Shown here: one piece after another, positions 23,940 to 32,142 of the stretch
How the letters are laid out: each line of letters begins with the position of its first letter
How positions within the stretch are numbered: position 1 is the first letter of the stretch
Program-made: the position numbers and the translations under genes
Assembly (NCBI GenBank): GCA_002338565.1
Contig: DDIN01000008.1
Span: 1 to 64,000, forward strand
DNA length: 64,000 nt
DNA from: Hyphomonadaceae bacterium UBA1849
GTDB taxonomy: Bacteria; Pseudomonadota; Alphaproteobacteria; Caulobacterales; Hyphomonadaceae
Direction of reading: 5' to 3'
The notes under the pieces: model-generated
What the model was told of the DNA's origin: nothing
The model's input: the letters and a program-made list of their open reading frames with translations, nothing else
The model's database searches: none

Positions 23940-24533
23940 TTACGCCGCTGGAGGCGCTGTAGAAACCATGCTCTCGCGTTGCGACACTGGCTCATACCAT
24001 TGTGCCAGCGACGGATGCGCTGCTCGCCAGTCAAAGTCCGTTATACGGAAATCCAGATAGCCAAGCATACACGCAATGGCGACCTGCCCCCGATCCAGAC
24101 GATCTTCAACAGGCGTGACAAGCTCCGCAGCTTCCGTAACCCCACGCTCAATCGCTTCACGCCATCTGATAATCCAGAAAGACGATTGCTGATCGGCTGG
24201 GCGGTTTTTCTCCATCACCGTGTTGAACGCTGCATCCATAATGCCGTCACCCAGCGCCTGTAACTTCAGAATACGCCAGTACGCGTCATCACGGGCTATG
24301 TCCGCATCCGTGGCAAAAGCTTCCACCCATTCACAGATAACCGGGCTGTCATATACGGTGTCTCCGTCAGGCGTAATCAGACAAGGGATTTTGCCGAGCG
24401 GGTTCGGCGTGCTTTTAGCGTCCTCAAGTACTGAGACAATTTCCATCTGAACACGGTCAGTTAATCCATGCTCGGAGAGAAGCACTCGCACTTTACGCGC
24501 AAACGGCGATGTCTTTGAATAGTAGAGCTGCAT
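23940..24533 (-). CDS. Glutathione S-transferase family protein
   Basis: The 197-residue product has the thioredoxin-like N-terminal domain (about 1-78) with YYSKTSPFARKVRVLL, the cis-Pro region GKIPCLI and the glutathione-binding YDSPVICEW, followed by an all-helical domain. It would conjugate or reduce substrates with glutathione; the target is unknown. The start is the ATG at 24533, with AGGAAA four bases upstream; the open frame extends ten codons further. Confidence 0.88.
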   Translation of the reverse strand: MQLYYSKTSPFARKVRVLLSEHGLTDRVQMEIVSVLEDAKSTPNPLGKIPCLITPDGDTVYDSPVICEWVEAFATDADIARDDAYWRILKLQALGDGIMDAAFNTVMEKNRPADQQSSFWIIRWREAIERGVTEAAELVTPVEDRLDRGQVAIACMLGYLDFRITDFDWRAAHPSLAQWYEPVSQRESMVSTAPPAA

Positions 24534-24740
24534 TGTTTCCTGTCCGGCATTCGTAGAATTCAAACCGAAGCATAGCCAATCCGGAACGAATCGAAACTGT
24601 CAAAACAAACCGAATTGCCCGTAAAAACAGTAGTGCTCATGGTTAATTCCCAAAAAATCTACCTAGAGCATCAGAATTTTTATGAAGAGATTCAAAACCG
24701 TGACCCCGTTTAGTTTTTTTTCGTGCTTAAGATGCGCATT

Positions 24741-24772
24741 ATTTTTGGGCAAGTATTGTTGATTTTTGGGCA
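24741..24772 (+). repeat. Two 11-base direct repeats, 21-base period
   Basis: ATTTTTGGGCA occurs at 24741-24751 and at 24762-24772. The 21-base period equals two helical turns, as for cooperative binding on one face of the DNA. The repeats lie just upstream of the candidate small RNA. Confidence 0.55.
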
Positions 24773-24784
24773 TTATGTTACAAA

Positions 24785-24913
24785 TAAGTCAAATGGCACC
24801 GCGGGTTGCGCCCCGTCATCCTGTCCCCCACACCTGGCCGCAGCCTCGGTGCCATTCATAAAAAATACAATAAAAATAAACGTCTAAGGGAAGCCACACA
24901 GCTTCCCTTTTTC
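24785..24913 (+). ncRNA. Candidate structured small RNA, unidentified
   Basis: A perfect 10-bp closing stem (AATGGCACCG at 24792-24801 with CGGTGCCATT at 24847-24856) encloses a GC-rich 45-base region with pyrimidine-rich unpaired stretches (CCTGTCCCCCACACC), followed by an A-rich linker of about 30 bases and a strong terminator. The layout is that of a free-standing small RNA of about 125 bases. I compared it by eye with SRP RNA, 6S RNA and tmRNA and could not match it. The 5' end is estimated; no consensus promoter is evident. Confidence 0.5.
24886..24913 (+). terminator. Rho-independent terminator of the candidate small RNA
   Basis: AAGGGAAGC (24886-24894) pairs with GCTTCCCTT (24901-24909) around a six-base loop, followed by a T-rich run (TTTCTTTG region). 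No protein gene ends just upstream, which supports a noncoding transcript. Confidence 0.88.
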
Positions 24914-24966
24914 TTTGCCTGAACGCCATTATGCGCCAACCAGCAATGATATTAAGCCAATAAGGG

Positions 24967-24980
24967 TGTTATCGATAACA
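24967..24980. promoter_or_regulatory. Perfect palindrome resembling a LacI-family operator
   Basis: TGTTATCGATAACA is a 14-bp perfect palindrome with a central CG, the layout of LacI/GalR-family operators, and is close in form to the sugar-responsive operators known in Caulobacter. It lies about 325 bases upstream of the porin-like gene. No LacI-type regulator is in the window. Confidence 0.5.
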
Positions 24981-25305
24981 TTTGTTCGGCAAGTATACGC
25001 TCAAATTTTAGGCACCTAATTTTCAGCAAATACTCTTGCCGCCCGAATATCCACGATTTATGTGAGGTCATCTCTTCAGGAAAATTTGAAGCGATTTAAG
25101 GGAGTGACAGCCAAAGAAGCTGCGCTCTTACGGGAGGGTTCGCAGCTTACCAAAACCGGATTTTACCGCGGTCTGAAGATTCCCACGCAATTTGGTAGGG
25201 AATGCTTCACGTTTTGGTGAACTTTTGAACCTGCATATCAGTGCCGACCATCCGCGAGAACTCTGGGACGCAACGCGGTCGGAACGCGTAATATATGGGG
25301 ACCAA

Positions 25306-26772
25306 ATGAAATCTCTAGTAACAGCCGTAAGTGCTATTGCGATGCTGGTCGCAGCGCCATCAGCTTTCGCACAAACAATCACAAATGAAGAACTTCTTGA
25401 GCGCCTGGAGCGTCTGGAACAGCAGAACGCAGAACTTCGCGAAGAAGTTCGCTCGCTTCGTGCTGAAGAAGGCATTGTCCGCGTTCCGGACACATCCGCA
25501 GAAGCTGCCACAAACAACCGCAATGGCTTTGTCTCTACTAACGTAGATTACTCATACCGCATTCTGGACCACGCCGAAGACATCAGCACGAAGCCGGTCG
25601 TACAGCTGCGCGCGCGTCAGAACGGCGACCTGACAAGCTCGCTCACGCTGAGCGGCCAGATCACAGCACTCGCGAACATTCAGCAGAGCAACCGTGACAG
25701 CAAGTTTGGTTACCTCATGCGTCACCCGACATCTGCTAATCAGATCGGCGAGAACGTTTCCGAGGCCGTTATCCACTCAGCAAACCTCGCTGTTACAGCG
25801 CAGCTGAACGACTGGATCACCGGTTATGTCGAGCTTCAGTACAGCCCTGAACAAAGCTTCGGTTCTGGCACGATCACATCGCTCGGCCGCAACCAGATCG
25901 AAGCGCGTCAAGCGTATATGCTCTTCGGTAACCTCGACGATAGCCCGCTCTACGCTGCAATCGGTAAGCTCTACACGCCGTTTGGCCTGAACGATTCAGT
26001 CAGCCCGTTCACAAACTCTACCAACTGGCACGCCTTTGCGGGCCTCGCTTATGGCGCTCAGGTTGGTTACGTGCAGGACGGCCTGATGCTTCGTGCAATG
26101 GCTATTCAGGGCGGCTCCCAATTCCGTGCGCACAACTCTCCTGTGAGCGGCACGAACGTGCCATCTCGCGTGAACAACTTCGCAGTCGACGGTAACTACA
26201 CATTCGCGCTGAGCGACGAGAATTCCGCAATGGTCGGCGCGAGCTACACACACGCGTCAGCTTACTGCCAGGATTATCCTGTCTTCCACTTCAACCCGTG
26301 CGCGGAAAACAACCCGGCATGGTCTGTCTATGGACGCGCAAACTTCGGCCCACTTGAGCTGCTCGGTGAATTCGCATCGACAACAAAAGACTGGCCGGGC
26401 TCTGCCGTTCCGGATCCGACAAACCCGCTCAGCCAGTATGAAGCACAGCGTACACACGCCTTCACGCTCGGCGGTCGCTACGGCTTTGGCGACCAGCACC
26501 CGAATGGTCGTTACCTGAATGCTGTGTCTCTGGAGTTCTCTAACTTCCGTGCCGGTGATGATGGCGCGCCGTGGGAACGTCAGAACCAGCTGGTTCTCGG
26601 CTACTCACGTTTTGTCGGCGAGAACATCAACCTGTTCGCAGAGCTGGTTCACGTAGAAGGCTTTGCGCCTCTGAACTTCGTGTCAGGCGGCAACTTCCCG
26701 GATGGCAGCACATGGTCTGATCGCGACGCGACAACAGACGTTCTGCTCTTCGGTGCGCAAGCTGCGTTCTAA
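25306..26772 (+). CDS. Outer-membrane porin-like beta-barrel protein
   Basis: From the ATG at 25306 (GGGGA upstream) the 488-residue product has a signal peptide ending in SAFAQ, a short periplasmic coiled coil (about 28-52, with repeated LxxLE), then alternating beta-strand sequence to a terminal Phe, typical of outer-membrane barrels with an N-terminal trimerising coiled coil. The open frame starts upstream at 25192 but would hide the signal peptide. The transported solute is unknown; a glycerol kinase gene follows in the same direction. A possible sugar-type operator and a long leader lie upstream, and a terminator follows. Confidence 0.8.
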   Translation: MKSLVTAVSAIAMLVAAPSAFAQTITNEELLERLERLEQQNAELREEVRSLRAEEGIVRVPDTSAEAATNNRNGFVSTNVDYSYRILDHAEDISTKPVVQLRARQNGDLTSSLTLSGQITALANIQQSNRDSKFGYLMRHPTSANQIGENVSEAVIHSANLAVTAQLNDWITGYVELQYSPEQSFGSGTITSLGRNQIEARQAYMLFGNLDDSPLYAAIGKLYTPFGLNDSVSPFTNSTNWHAFAGLAYGAQVGYVQDGLMLRAMAIQGGSQFRAHNSPVSGTNVPSRVNNFAVDGNYTFALSDENSAMVGASYTHASAYCQDYPVFHFNPCAENNPAWSVYGRANFGPLELLGEFASTTKDWPGSAVPDPTNPLSQYEAQRTHAFTLGGRYGFGDQHPNGRYLNAVSLEFSNFRAGDDGAPWERQNQLVLGYSRFVGENINLFAELVHVEGFAPLNFVSGGNFPDGSTWSDRDATTDVLLFGAQAAF

Positions 26773-26798
26773 TCCACGCTGCACAATCAAACACATGG

Positions 26799-26830
26799 AA
26801 ACGCCCGCCTTTTGCGGGCGTTTTCTTTTT
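26799..26830 (+). terminator. Rho-independent terminator after the porin gene
   Basis: ACGCCCGC (26801-26808) pairs with GCGGGCGT (26814-26821) around a five-base loop and is followed by TTTCTTTTTT. It lies 27 bases past the stop. Confidence 0.92.
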
Positions 26831-26908
26831 TGGAATTCTCTTACGCTCTCATGTTGCGAAATCGTCCCATCCCATCAATGATGCTGACGGATAAGAGGGA
26901 GACAGAGT

Positions 26909-28384
26909 GTGAGCGATTTTATTCTCGTCATTGATGAGGGGACCACATCAACGCGTGCCATTGCCTTTGATAAGGATCTGCATGCCGGACCTGTCGCCCA
27001 GTCAGAGATTGGCCTCACATTTCCAAATGACGGTTGGGTAGAACAAAACCCGGAAGATATCTGGTCTCACACACTGAAGGTCTGCCGGCGCGTCATTGAA
27101 GACTGCGGCGGTGTCGACAAGATCGCCGCAATCGGTATCGCCAACCAACGCGAAACGACGCTTCTGTGGAACAAAGACACCGGCGAAGCATATGGCCCTG
27201 CCATTATCTGGCAAGACCGACGCACCGCCCCATTCTGCGCCGAACTCGCCAAATCCGGCGTTGCAGAAGAAGTTCAGGCGCTGTCCGGCCTTCTTCTTGA
27301 TCCATATTTTTCCGCGACGAAAATCCGCTGGATTCTTGATAACGTTCCGGGCGCGCGCGACGCCGCTGAAGCGGGTAAAGCCGCCTTCGGTACCGTCGAT
27401 AGCTTCCTGCTCGCACGCCTGACCTCAGGGCGCGAACATTCGACCGATGTCACCAATGCCAGCCGCACATCACTTATGGATCTGGCGGCGTCTTCATGGT
27501 CGACGCGTCTTTGCGACATCTTTGGCATCCCATGGAGCGTTCTGCCGAGCATTGCATCCACCGGCGGCAGTTTTGGCGAGACGGATAAAGACCTGTTCGG
27601 CAAAGCCATCCCAATCCTGTCCATGGTCGGAGACCAGCAGGCTGCGCTCGTCGGTCAGGGCTGCGTGAAGACAGGTGAAGCGAAGATCACTTACGGCACA
27701 GGCGCGTTTCTGGTTGCCAATACGGGCACGGAGCTTCCCGTTTCGAAGAACCGCCTCTTGGCCACTACCGGTTTTCAGGCCCAGGGACGCCTTAACTGGG
27801 CGCTGGAAGGCTCAATCTTCAATGCGGGCACTGTGATCAAATGGCTGCGCGATGAGCTTGGGCTGATTTCTCAGGCTGCGGAGACAGAGGAAATGGCGAG
27901 CAGCCTTGATGACAATGGCGGCGTCTATTTCGTACCTGCATTCACCGGCCTTGGTGCTCCGCATTGGGCGCCGGATGCACGTGGCCAGATTACCGGCCTG
28001 TCCCGCGGTACGCGCGCAGCTCACATCGTGCGCGCTGGTCTTGAAGCAGGTGCCTATCAGACACTCGATCTTCTCAATGCCTTTGAAAGCGATGGCTGCC
28101 GGGTTGACGAGCTGCGCGTGGATGGCGGCATGGCAGAGAATGACTGGTTCCTGCAATTTCTTGCAGACATCACCAACCGTCCGGTCGAGAAGCCAGAATA
28201 TCCTGAAATGACCGCTCTTGGCGCAGCTGTACTCGCTGCAGGCGAGCTGGGATGGATGACGCTGGACGAATGGCATGAACATCGCCGCATCGCCGCACGC
28301 TTTGAGCCGAAAATGGACGCCGACAAGCGCCAGCGCAATTTGGATGGATGGAAAACCGCCCTATCTGGTGCGATAAATCACTAG
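26909..28384 (+). CDS. glpK: Glycerol kinase
   Basis: GlpK phosphorylates glycerol to sn-glycerol 3-phosphate with ATP. The 491-residue product has the FGGY-family layout: N-terminal LVIDEGTTSTRAIAFD, GWVEQNPEDIW, the substrate region IANQRETTLLW, then SMVGDQQAALVGQ, ITYGTGAFLVANTG and the C-terminal LRVDGGMAEN. Length is standard (about 500). The start is GTG at 26909, with GAGGGAG eight bases upstream. No glpD, glpF or regulator lies nearby. Other FGGY sugar kinases are possible but the N-terminal and GWVEQ motifs favour glycerol. Confidence 0.95.
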   Translation: MSDFILVIDEGTTSTRAIAFDKDLHAGPVAQSEIGLTFPNDGWVEQNPEDIWSHTLKVCRRVIEDCGGVDKIAAIGIANQRETTLLWNKDTGEAYGPAIIWQDRRTAPFCAELAKSGVAEEVQALSGLLLDPYFSATKIRWILDNVPGARDAAEAGKAAFGTVDSFLLARLTSGREHSTDVTNASRTSLMDLAASSWSTRLCDIFGIPWSVLPSIASTGGSFGETDKDLFGKAIPILSMVGDQQAALVGQGCVKTGEAKITYGTGAFLVANTGTELPVSKNRLLATTGFQAQGRLNWALEGSIFNAGTVIKWLRDELGLISQAAETEEMASSLDDNGGVYFVPAFTGLGAPHWAPDARGQITGLSRGTRAAHIVRAGLEAGAYQTLDLLNAFESDGCRVDELRVDGGMAENDWFLQFLADITNRPVEKPEYPEMTALGAAVLAAGELGWMTLDEWHEHRRIAARFEPKMDADKRQRNLDGWKTALSGAINH

Positions 28385-28404
28385 CCATACCGGAGTAAGC
28401 AGAC

Positions 28405-28926
28405 ATGGTTGAACGCACAGGCAAAGCTGTCATGGGCATGACGCTCGCCGGGCTTCTTCCCTTTTTCATCTCCTGCTGGGCTAGCCTCGCGCCCTGGCAG
28501 GCGTCTGCCCTGCTCGGTCTGGAAGAGCCAGAAAGTATTATCGGTTTCTGGCAGATCGCGCTTTTGTCACTTCTGATTTATGGCGCTATAATCCTGTCCT
28601 TCATGGGCGGCGCCCGATGGGGCACCGCTTTCGGTATTGAAGGCGACAAGCCGAAAACATCCGTGATGATCATAGCTGTTACGGCAAGCCTTTGGGGCTT
28701 TTTCGCAGCTATACTCGGCGCAGCTGGGCTTGTCTTCGGCGACCCGATGAATGGCGGCATCGGCCCGCTTTTGCCTGCCGGTCTCTACATGCTCGCGGCA
28801 GGCTTTCTTGTGCTACTCGCATTCGATGTGCATGCAGGCTATCCGATCCTTTACGTCCGGCTGCGCATACTCGCATCGCTTCTGGCCGCAGCAACGCTAT
28901 TGGCGGGGGCTATTTACGCTGGATAG
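28405..28926 (+). CDS. DUF3429 integral membrane protein
   Basis: The 173-residue product has about five hydrophobic segments (roughly 10-28, 48-68, 85-105, 115-137, 150-170) and the conserved FMGGARWG, which I associate with DUF3429. Its function is unknown. It lies 20 bases after glpK on the same strand and is probably cotranscribed. Its 3' end overlaps the convergent phage-like membrane gene by 13 bases. Confidence 0.75.
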   Translation: MVERTGKAVMGMTLAGLLPFFISCWASLAPWQASALLGLEEPESIIGFWQIALLSLLIYGAIILSFMGGARWGTAFGIEGDKPKTSVMIIAVTASLWGFFAAILGAAGLVFGDPMNGGIGPLLPAGLYMLAAGFLVLLAFDVHAGYPILYVRLRILASLLAAATLLAGAIYAG

Positions 28927-29393
28927 CGTCGTCCCGATGGGCTCGTCCGGTCACCAAACCACCAGAGCGTCGCAGCCGTTGCAGCAAATACCGCCGTCTC
29001 CACAACCCGCGCTTTCAGCGCATCATCGACATTGAAGAAAACCGTTGCCGTGATCAGCCAAAGAAGCAGCGTCAGCGCAGGGCGGGTGAGCGCCCGTATC
29101 GCGTCCACAAACTGATAACCGGATGCGAGCGCGGCATCGGCTGCAACACTCGCTGTCAGCCCCTGCCATGAGCCTTCAGCCTGAACAGCGTTTAATTCCG
29201 CCTCTGCCTCTACGCGACTGACCTCCATCCGCAATCGGGTCATCGCCGCATTATGCTGCCAGCGGTCGCGTTCAAACGCCTGCTGCTGCTTCGTCTCAAA
29301 ATAGCCTGCAACCCGCCCCAGCAGCGTGCCGATCACGCCGAAGACGCCGCCACCAGCCGCGCTTGCGGCCATTCCAAACCAGTCACCATCCAT
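28914..29393 (-). CDS. Phage/GTA-like small membrane protein
   Basis: The 159-residue product has a Gly/Ala-rich N-terminal segment (about 7-28), a charged helical middle (about 33-75), and two adjacent hydrophobic segments near the C-terminus (about 108-122 and 130-147). Similar proteins lie beside tail-fibre-like DUF2793 genes in alphaproteobacterial prophages and gene transfer agents, and this gene follows a DUF2793 gene here. A holin-like role is possible but not shown by a motif. Confidence 0.55.
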   Translation of the reverse strand: MDGDWFGMAASAAGGGVFGVIGTLLGRVAGYFETKQQQAFERDRWQHNAAMTRLRMEVSRVEAEAELNAVQAEGSWQGLTASVAADAALASGYQFVDAIRALTRPALTLLLWLITATVFFNVDDALKARVVETAVFAATAATLWWFGDRTSPSGRRYPA

Positions 29394-29429
29394 GTGGCGC
29401 CTCCATTCTCTTCTGAAGATTTGTGATAA

Positions 29430-30866
29430 TCAGGCGTATACGCCGCCATTCGTTTCGGTGCCTGCAACTGTGCCCGGAATGGCAGTCGCCCCGCCTGAAT
29501 AGGTCTGGATGACGCCGTTTGTATTGCAGCTGAAGCGCGTGCCCGAGATCGCCCCCAGCGCTTCATCCACTGTCGCGGATTGCCATGTGATCACACCGCA
29601 CTCTGTCGTCCGCGCGACGGCATTAGAAAAGCTCACCGCTGTCTCAGTAACGACGCGCAGCCCCGGCCAGAGCTGGATTAGCGAACCAGTCGTCGACGCA
29701 AAAAGCGAAACACCCCCTGCCCCAACCCGCACCTTGCCATGCGTTAGCAAAATGGTTGAGTTGCCCGTCGCTATAACGTGAGAATGGGTGCCTTCAGACA
29801 CGCGCACATTGCCAAGAATGGAGAGCGATGCACCTGAGCCCGTCCGCAAGCTTGCATTCTGGCCGGCGCCAGTGACATGCACATCCCTCACCGTGGCGAT
29901 CACGCCGCCCGACAGCTCCAGCTTCCCATCCAGCGTGGTCTGGTCATACCCAGCGCCGCGGATGTTGATATGATAGTCTGCGGACGCTGCGATCAATCCG
30001 CCCCCTATGGAGAAGCTTCCCGCACCGAATTCCAGAGTGACTTCGTGCGTGCCATGATGAAGCGACAAGGCCGCTTCAACACCGCGCGCGAATGTCAGGA
30101 ATGCACCTGACGCGCTATCTGCAAGACCGTCATTGGAGTCGCTACCATCGGTGCGGATGTAATAAGTTCGGTTCGCGCTCAAGAGCTCACGAATTTGCGG
30201 CGACCCGTTCGGAAAGCTCACCTGACCACTAGCCCTGTCGACACGTAATCCTTCATGAAACACCGCCCCGTCCGGAGACACTTTCACAACCAGATCATCA
30301 TCACCGACGAGGCCGATCTCCGCCCGGCTGGAATAGCCGTTCTGGAAGAGAAGCGATAAAAAGTTAGAACCGGCCTCCTTGTTGAGTTTAACCCGAAGAT
30401 CACCAGAGCCACCGTTTGCACTTTCAACTGCGGTAAACAGCGCATCGTTCAGCTTTGCTAGAAGTGGATTGTTCGCATCGGCCGTGGCGCCCACTCCAAG
30501 CAATGCCAAATTCTGCAGCTCGTCAGACGTGGTTTCACGCCAGCCTGAGCCATGCCGAACCAGAAACCGCGCTTCATCCTCCACCCAGACGCGCCAGCCG
30601 GTTTGAGGCACAAAAAAATGCCACTCCCCATCAGAGAACAATGTAAGCTCACCGTCATGGCCGGTCCAGTCACCCGTCGCGCCCGAAAAGATTAAATGGC
30701 GATCCCCTTCAGCCGGTCCAGACGGTGGTGTCGCCTGATCTCTGTTCAGAACAGCCAGCTGCAACAGCCCGTCCAGTGCGCGCAGGCTTTCATTCAGGGT
30801 GACGTGCTTCTGCGCCTGATTGGACAGAAGATAGGGTAGCCCCAGAATGGGGGTGAAGTCAGACAA
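29430..30866 (-). CDS. DUF2793 protein (phage or GTA tail-associated)
   Basis: The 478-residue product opens with the DUF2793 signature: LPYLLSNQAQKHVTLNESL, then DRHLIFSGATGDWTGHDGEL and a FVPQTGWRVWVEDE stretch (about 1-105). A long Gly/Ser/Thr-rich part follows, with repeated hydrophobic strands (about 240-440) that suit a beta-helix like those of tail fibres and tailspikes. DUF2793 genes are commonly found with GTA or prophage tail modules. No capsid, portal or terminase gene is in the window, so this pair is an isolated piece or an outlying part of a cluster located elsewhere. Confidence 0.75.
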   Translation of the reverse strand: MSDFTPILGLPYLLSNQAQKHVTLNESLRALDGLLQLAVLNRDQATPPSGPAEGDRHLIFSGATGDWTGHDGELTLFSDGEWHFFVPQTGWRVWVEDEARFLVRHGSGWRETTSDELQNLALLGVGATADANNPLLAKLNDALFTAVESANGGSGDLRVKLNKEAGSNFLSLLFQNGYSSRAEIGLVGDDDLVVKVSPDGAVFHEGLRVDRASGQVSFPNGSPQIRELLSANRTYYIRTDGSDSNDGLADSASGAFLTFARGVEAALSLHHGTHEVTLEFGAGSFSIGGGLIAASADYHINIRGAGYDQTTLDGKLELSGGVIATVRDVHVTGAGQNASLRTGSGASLSILGNVRVSEGTHSHVIATGNSTILLTHGKVRVGAGGVSLFASTTGSLIQLWPGLRVVTETAVSFSNAVARTTECGVITWQSATVDEALGAISGTRFSCNTNGVIQTYSGGATAIPGTVAGTETNGGVYA

Positions 30867-30930
30867 AACAACCGCTCCTCAGCTATGAAGAGCGGTAGTC
30901 TTATTGTCGAATTGTCAGCGTTGGATCGTT

Positions 30931-31929
30931 TTATGCGCCTTGGGTCAGCGCTTTCAAATTCGCGGCCTCACCGCGCACCAGAGCGGCAATCGCTGCTTTG
31001 TACTCGGCTTCAAGTTTGTCGACATATTCCGCAACCGGCGTCCGCTTTTTGATCGCACCAATGCCCTGACCGCAGCCCCAAATGTCCTTCCACGCTTTGG
31101 ATTTCTGATTGCCACCAGAACCGAAGTTCATTTTGGACGGATCGCTTTCCGGCAGGTCGTTCGGATCAAGGCCCGCTTTGGCGATAGATGGCGCTAGATA
31201 ATTGCCGTGAACACCGGTGAAGAGGTTTGAGTAAACAATGTCCTTCGCCGCGCTATCGACGATCATGTCTTTGTAGCCATCGACCGCTACAGCTTCGTCA
31301 CACGCAATGAACGCAGACCCCATATAGGCAAAGTCAGCGCCCATAGCCTGCGCCGCCGCGACAGCACCGCCATTTGCGATGGAACCTGAGAGAGCCAGAG
31401 GGCCATCGAAGAATTCGCGGATTTCCTGAATGAGAGCGAAAGGAGAGAGCTTGCCAGCGTGCCCGCCCGCACCGGCTGCTACGGCGATCAATCCGTCTGC
31501 GCCTTTTTCAAGTGCCTTGTGCGCGAACACCACGTTGATAATGTCGTGCATAACAACGCCACCATAGGAATGGATGGCCTGATTGACCTCTTCGCGCGCG
31601 CCCAGCGAAGTGATCACAAACGGCACTTTATACTTCACACACATCTCAACATCATAATCGAGGCGGTCGTTCGATTTGTGGACGATCTGATTGACCGCAA
31701 ACGGCGCGGCCGGGCGATCCGGATTCGCTTTGTTGTAGCTATCGAGCTCGGATGTAATCTGGTCCAGCCATTCATCGAGCTGGCTGGCAGGACGCGCATT
31801 CAACGACGGGAACGAACCGACAATACCGGCCTTACACTGCGCAATCACCAGCTCCGGCTGAGAAATGATAAAGAGCGGCGATCCGATAATCGGCAGACGC
31901 ATTTTGTCGAAGATAGCTGGTACAGACAT
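30931..31929 (-). CDS. Nitronate monooxygenase family flavoprotein
   Basis: Members use FMN to oxidise nitronates, or act as related flavin enzymes. The 332-residue product begins MSVPAIFDKMRLPIIGSPLF, and shows the FMN-binding region GADGLIAVAAGAGGHAG, the ALSGSIANGGAVAAAQAMGADFAYMGS phosphate-binding part in the TIM barrel (given here only in outline) and the typical GCGQGIGAI end. The chosen start at 31929 has GAGGAAA upstream; the open frame extends 11 codons further. It is divergent from the sensor kinase. Confidence 0.85.
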   Translation of the reverse strand: MSVPAIFDKMRLPIIGSPLFIISQPELVIAQCKAGIVGSFPSLNARPASQLDEWLDQITSELDSYNKANPDRPAAPFAVNQIVHKSNDRLDYDVEMCVKYKVPFVITSLGAREEVNQAIHSYGGVVMHDIINVVFAHKALEKGADGLIAVAAGAGGHAGKLSPFALIQEIREFFDGPLALSGSIANGGAVAAAQAMGADFAYMGSAFIACDEAVAVDGYKDMIVDSAAKDIVYSNLFTGVHGNYLAPSIAKAGLDPNDLPESDPSKMNFGSGGNQKSKAWKDIWGCGQGIGAIKKRTPVAEYVDKLEAEYKAAIAALVRGEAANLKALTQGA

Positions 31930-32142
31930 ATTTGGTTTCCTCAGAAGACTTTTCACCCGCAAGTTAGCCTCTCCCGAGCATTGGACAAGACTGTCCTAGC
32001 GTAAGCTTCAAATCAGTGGCTGCGATAACCGGTGGTTAAAGTTCATTGAAGTAGGTTCTACGACATATGACCGGCCTGAACACCGGCGAAAATAAAATGA
32101 ACATGTATCCCGATAACCCTGAAGAACGTCCCGGAGACACTT

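Larger units (their letters stand above)
24534..25305. other. 772-base gene-free stretch
   Basis: No convincing coding region is present. In order it holds an AT-rich part with two 11-base direct repeats (24741-24772), a candidate structured small RNA with its own terminator (24785-24913), a perfect LacI-type palindrome (24967-24980), and a leader of about 320 bases before the porin-like gene. The last part has no further structure that I can name. It separates the divergent glutathione transferase and porin genes. Confidence 0.7.

Noticed and set aside
24792..24856. SRP RNA, 6S RNA or tmRNA in the gene-free stretch
   Set aside because: The minus strand contains a CCAGGT-like piece reminiscent of SRP RNA, but the conserved GGAAGGAAGCAGCC-type loop is missing on both strands, and the other families do not fit in length or sequence.
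25103..25219. 38-codon frame with GTG start near an AAGGGAG sequence, before the porin gene
   Set aside because: The GTG overlaps the possible ribosome binding site, so initiation is not possible at that distance, and the peptide has no features.
25192..25305. N-terminal extension of the porin-like protein to 25192
   Set aside because: It would place 38 hydrophilic residues before a clear signal peptide; the ATG at 25306 has its own ribosome binding site.
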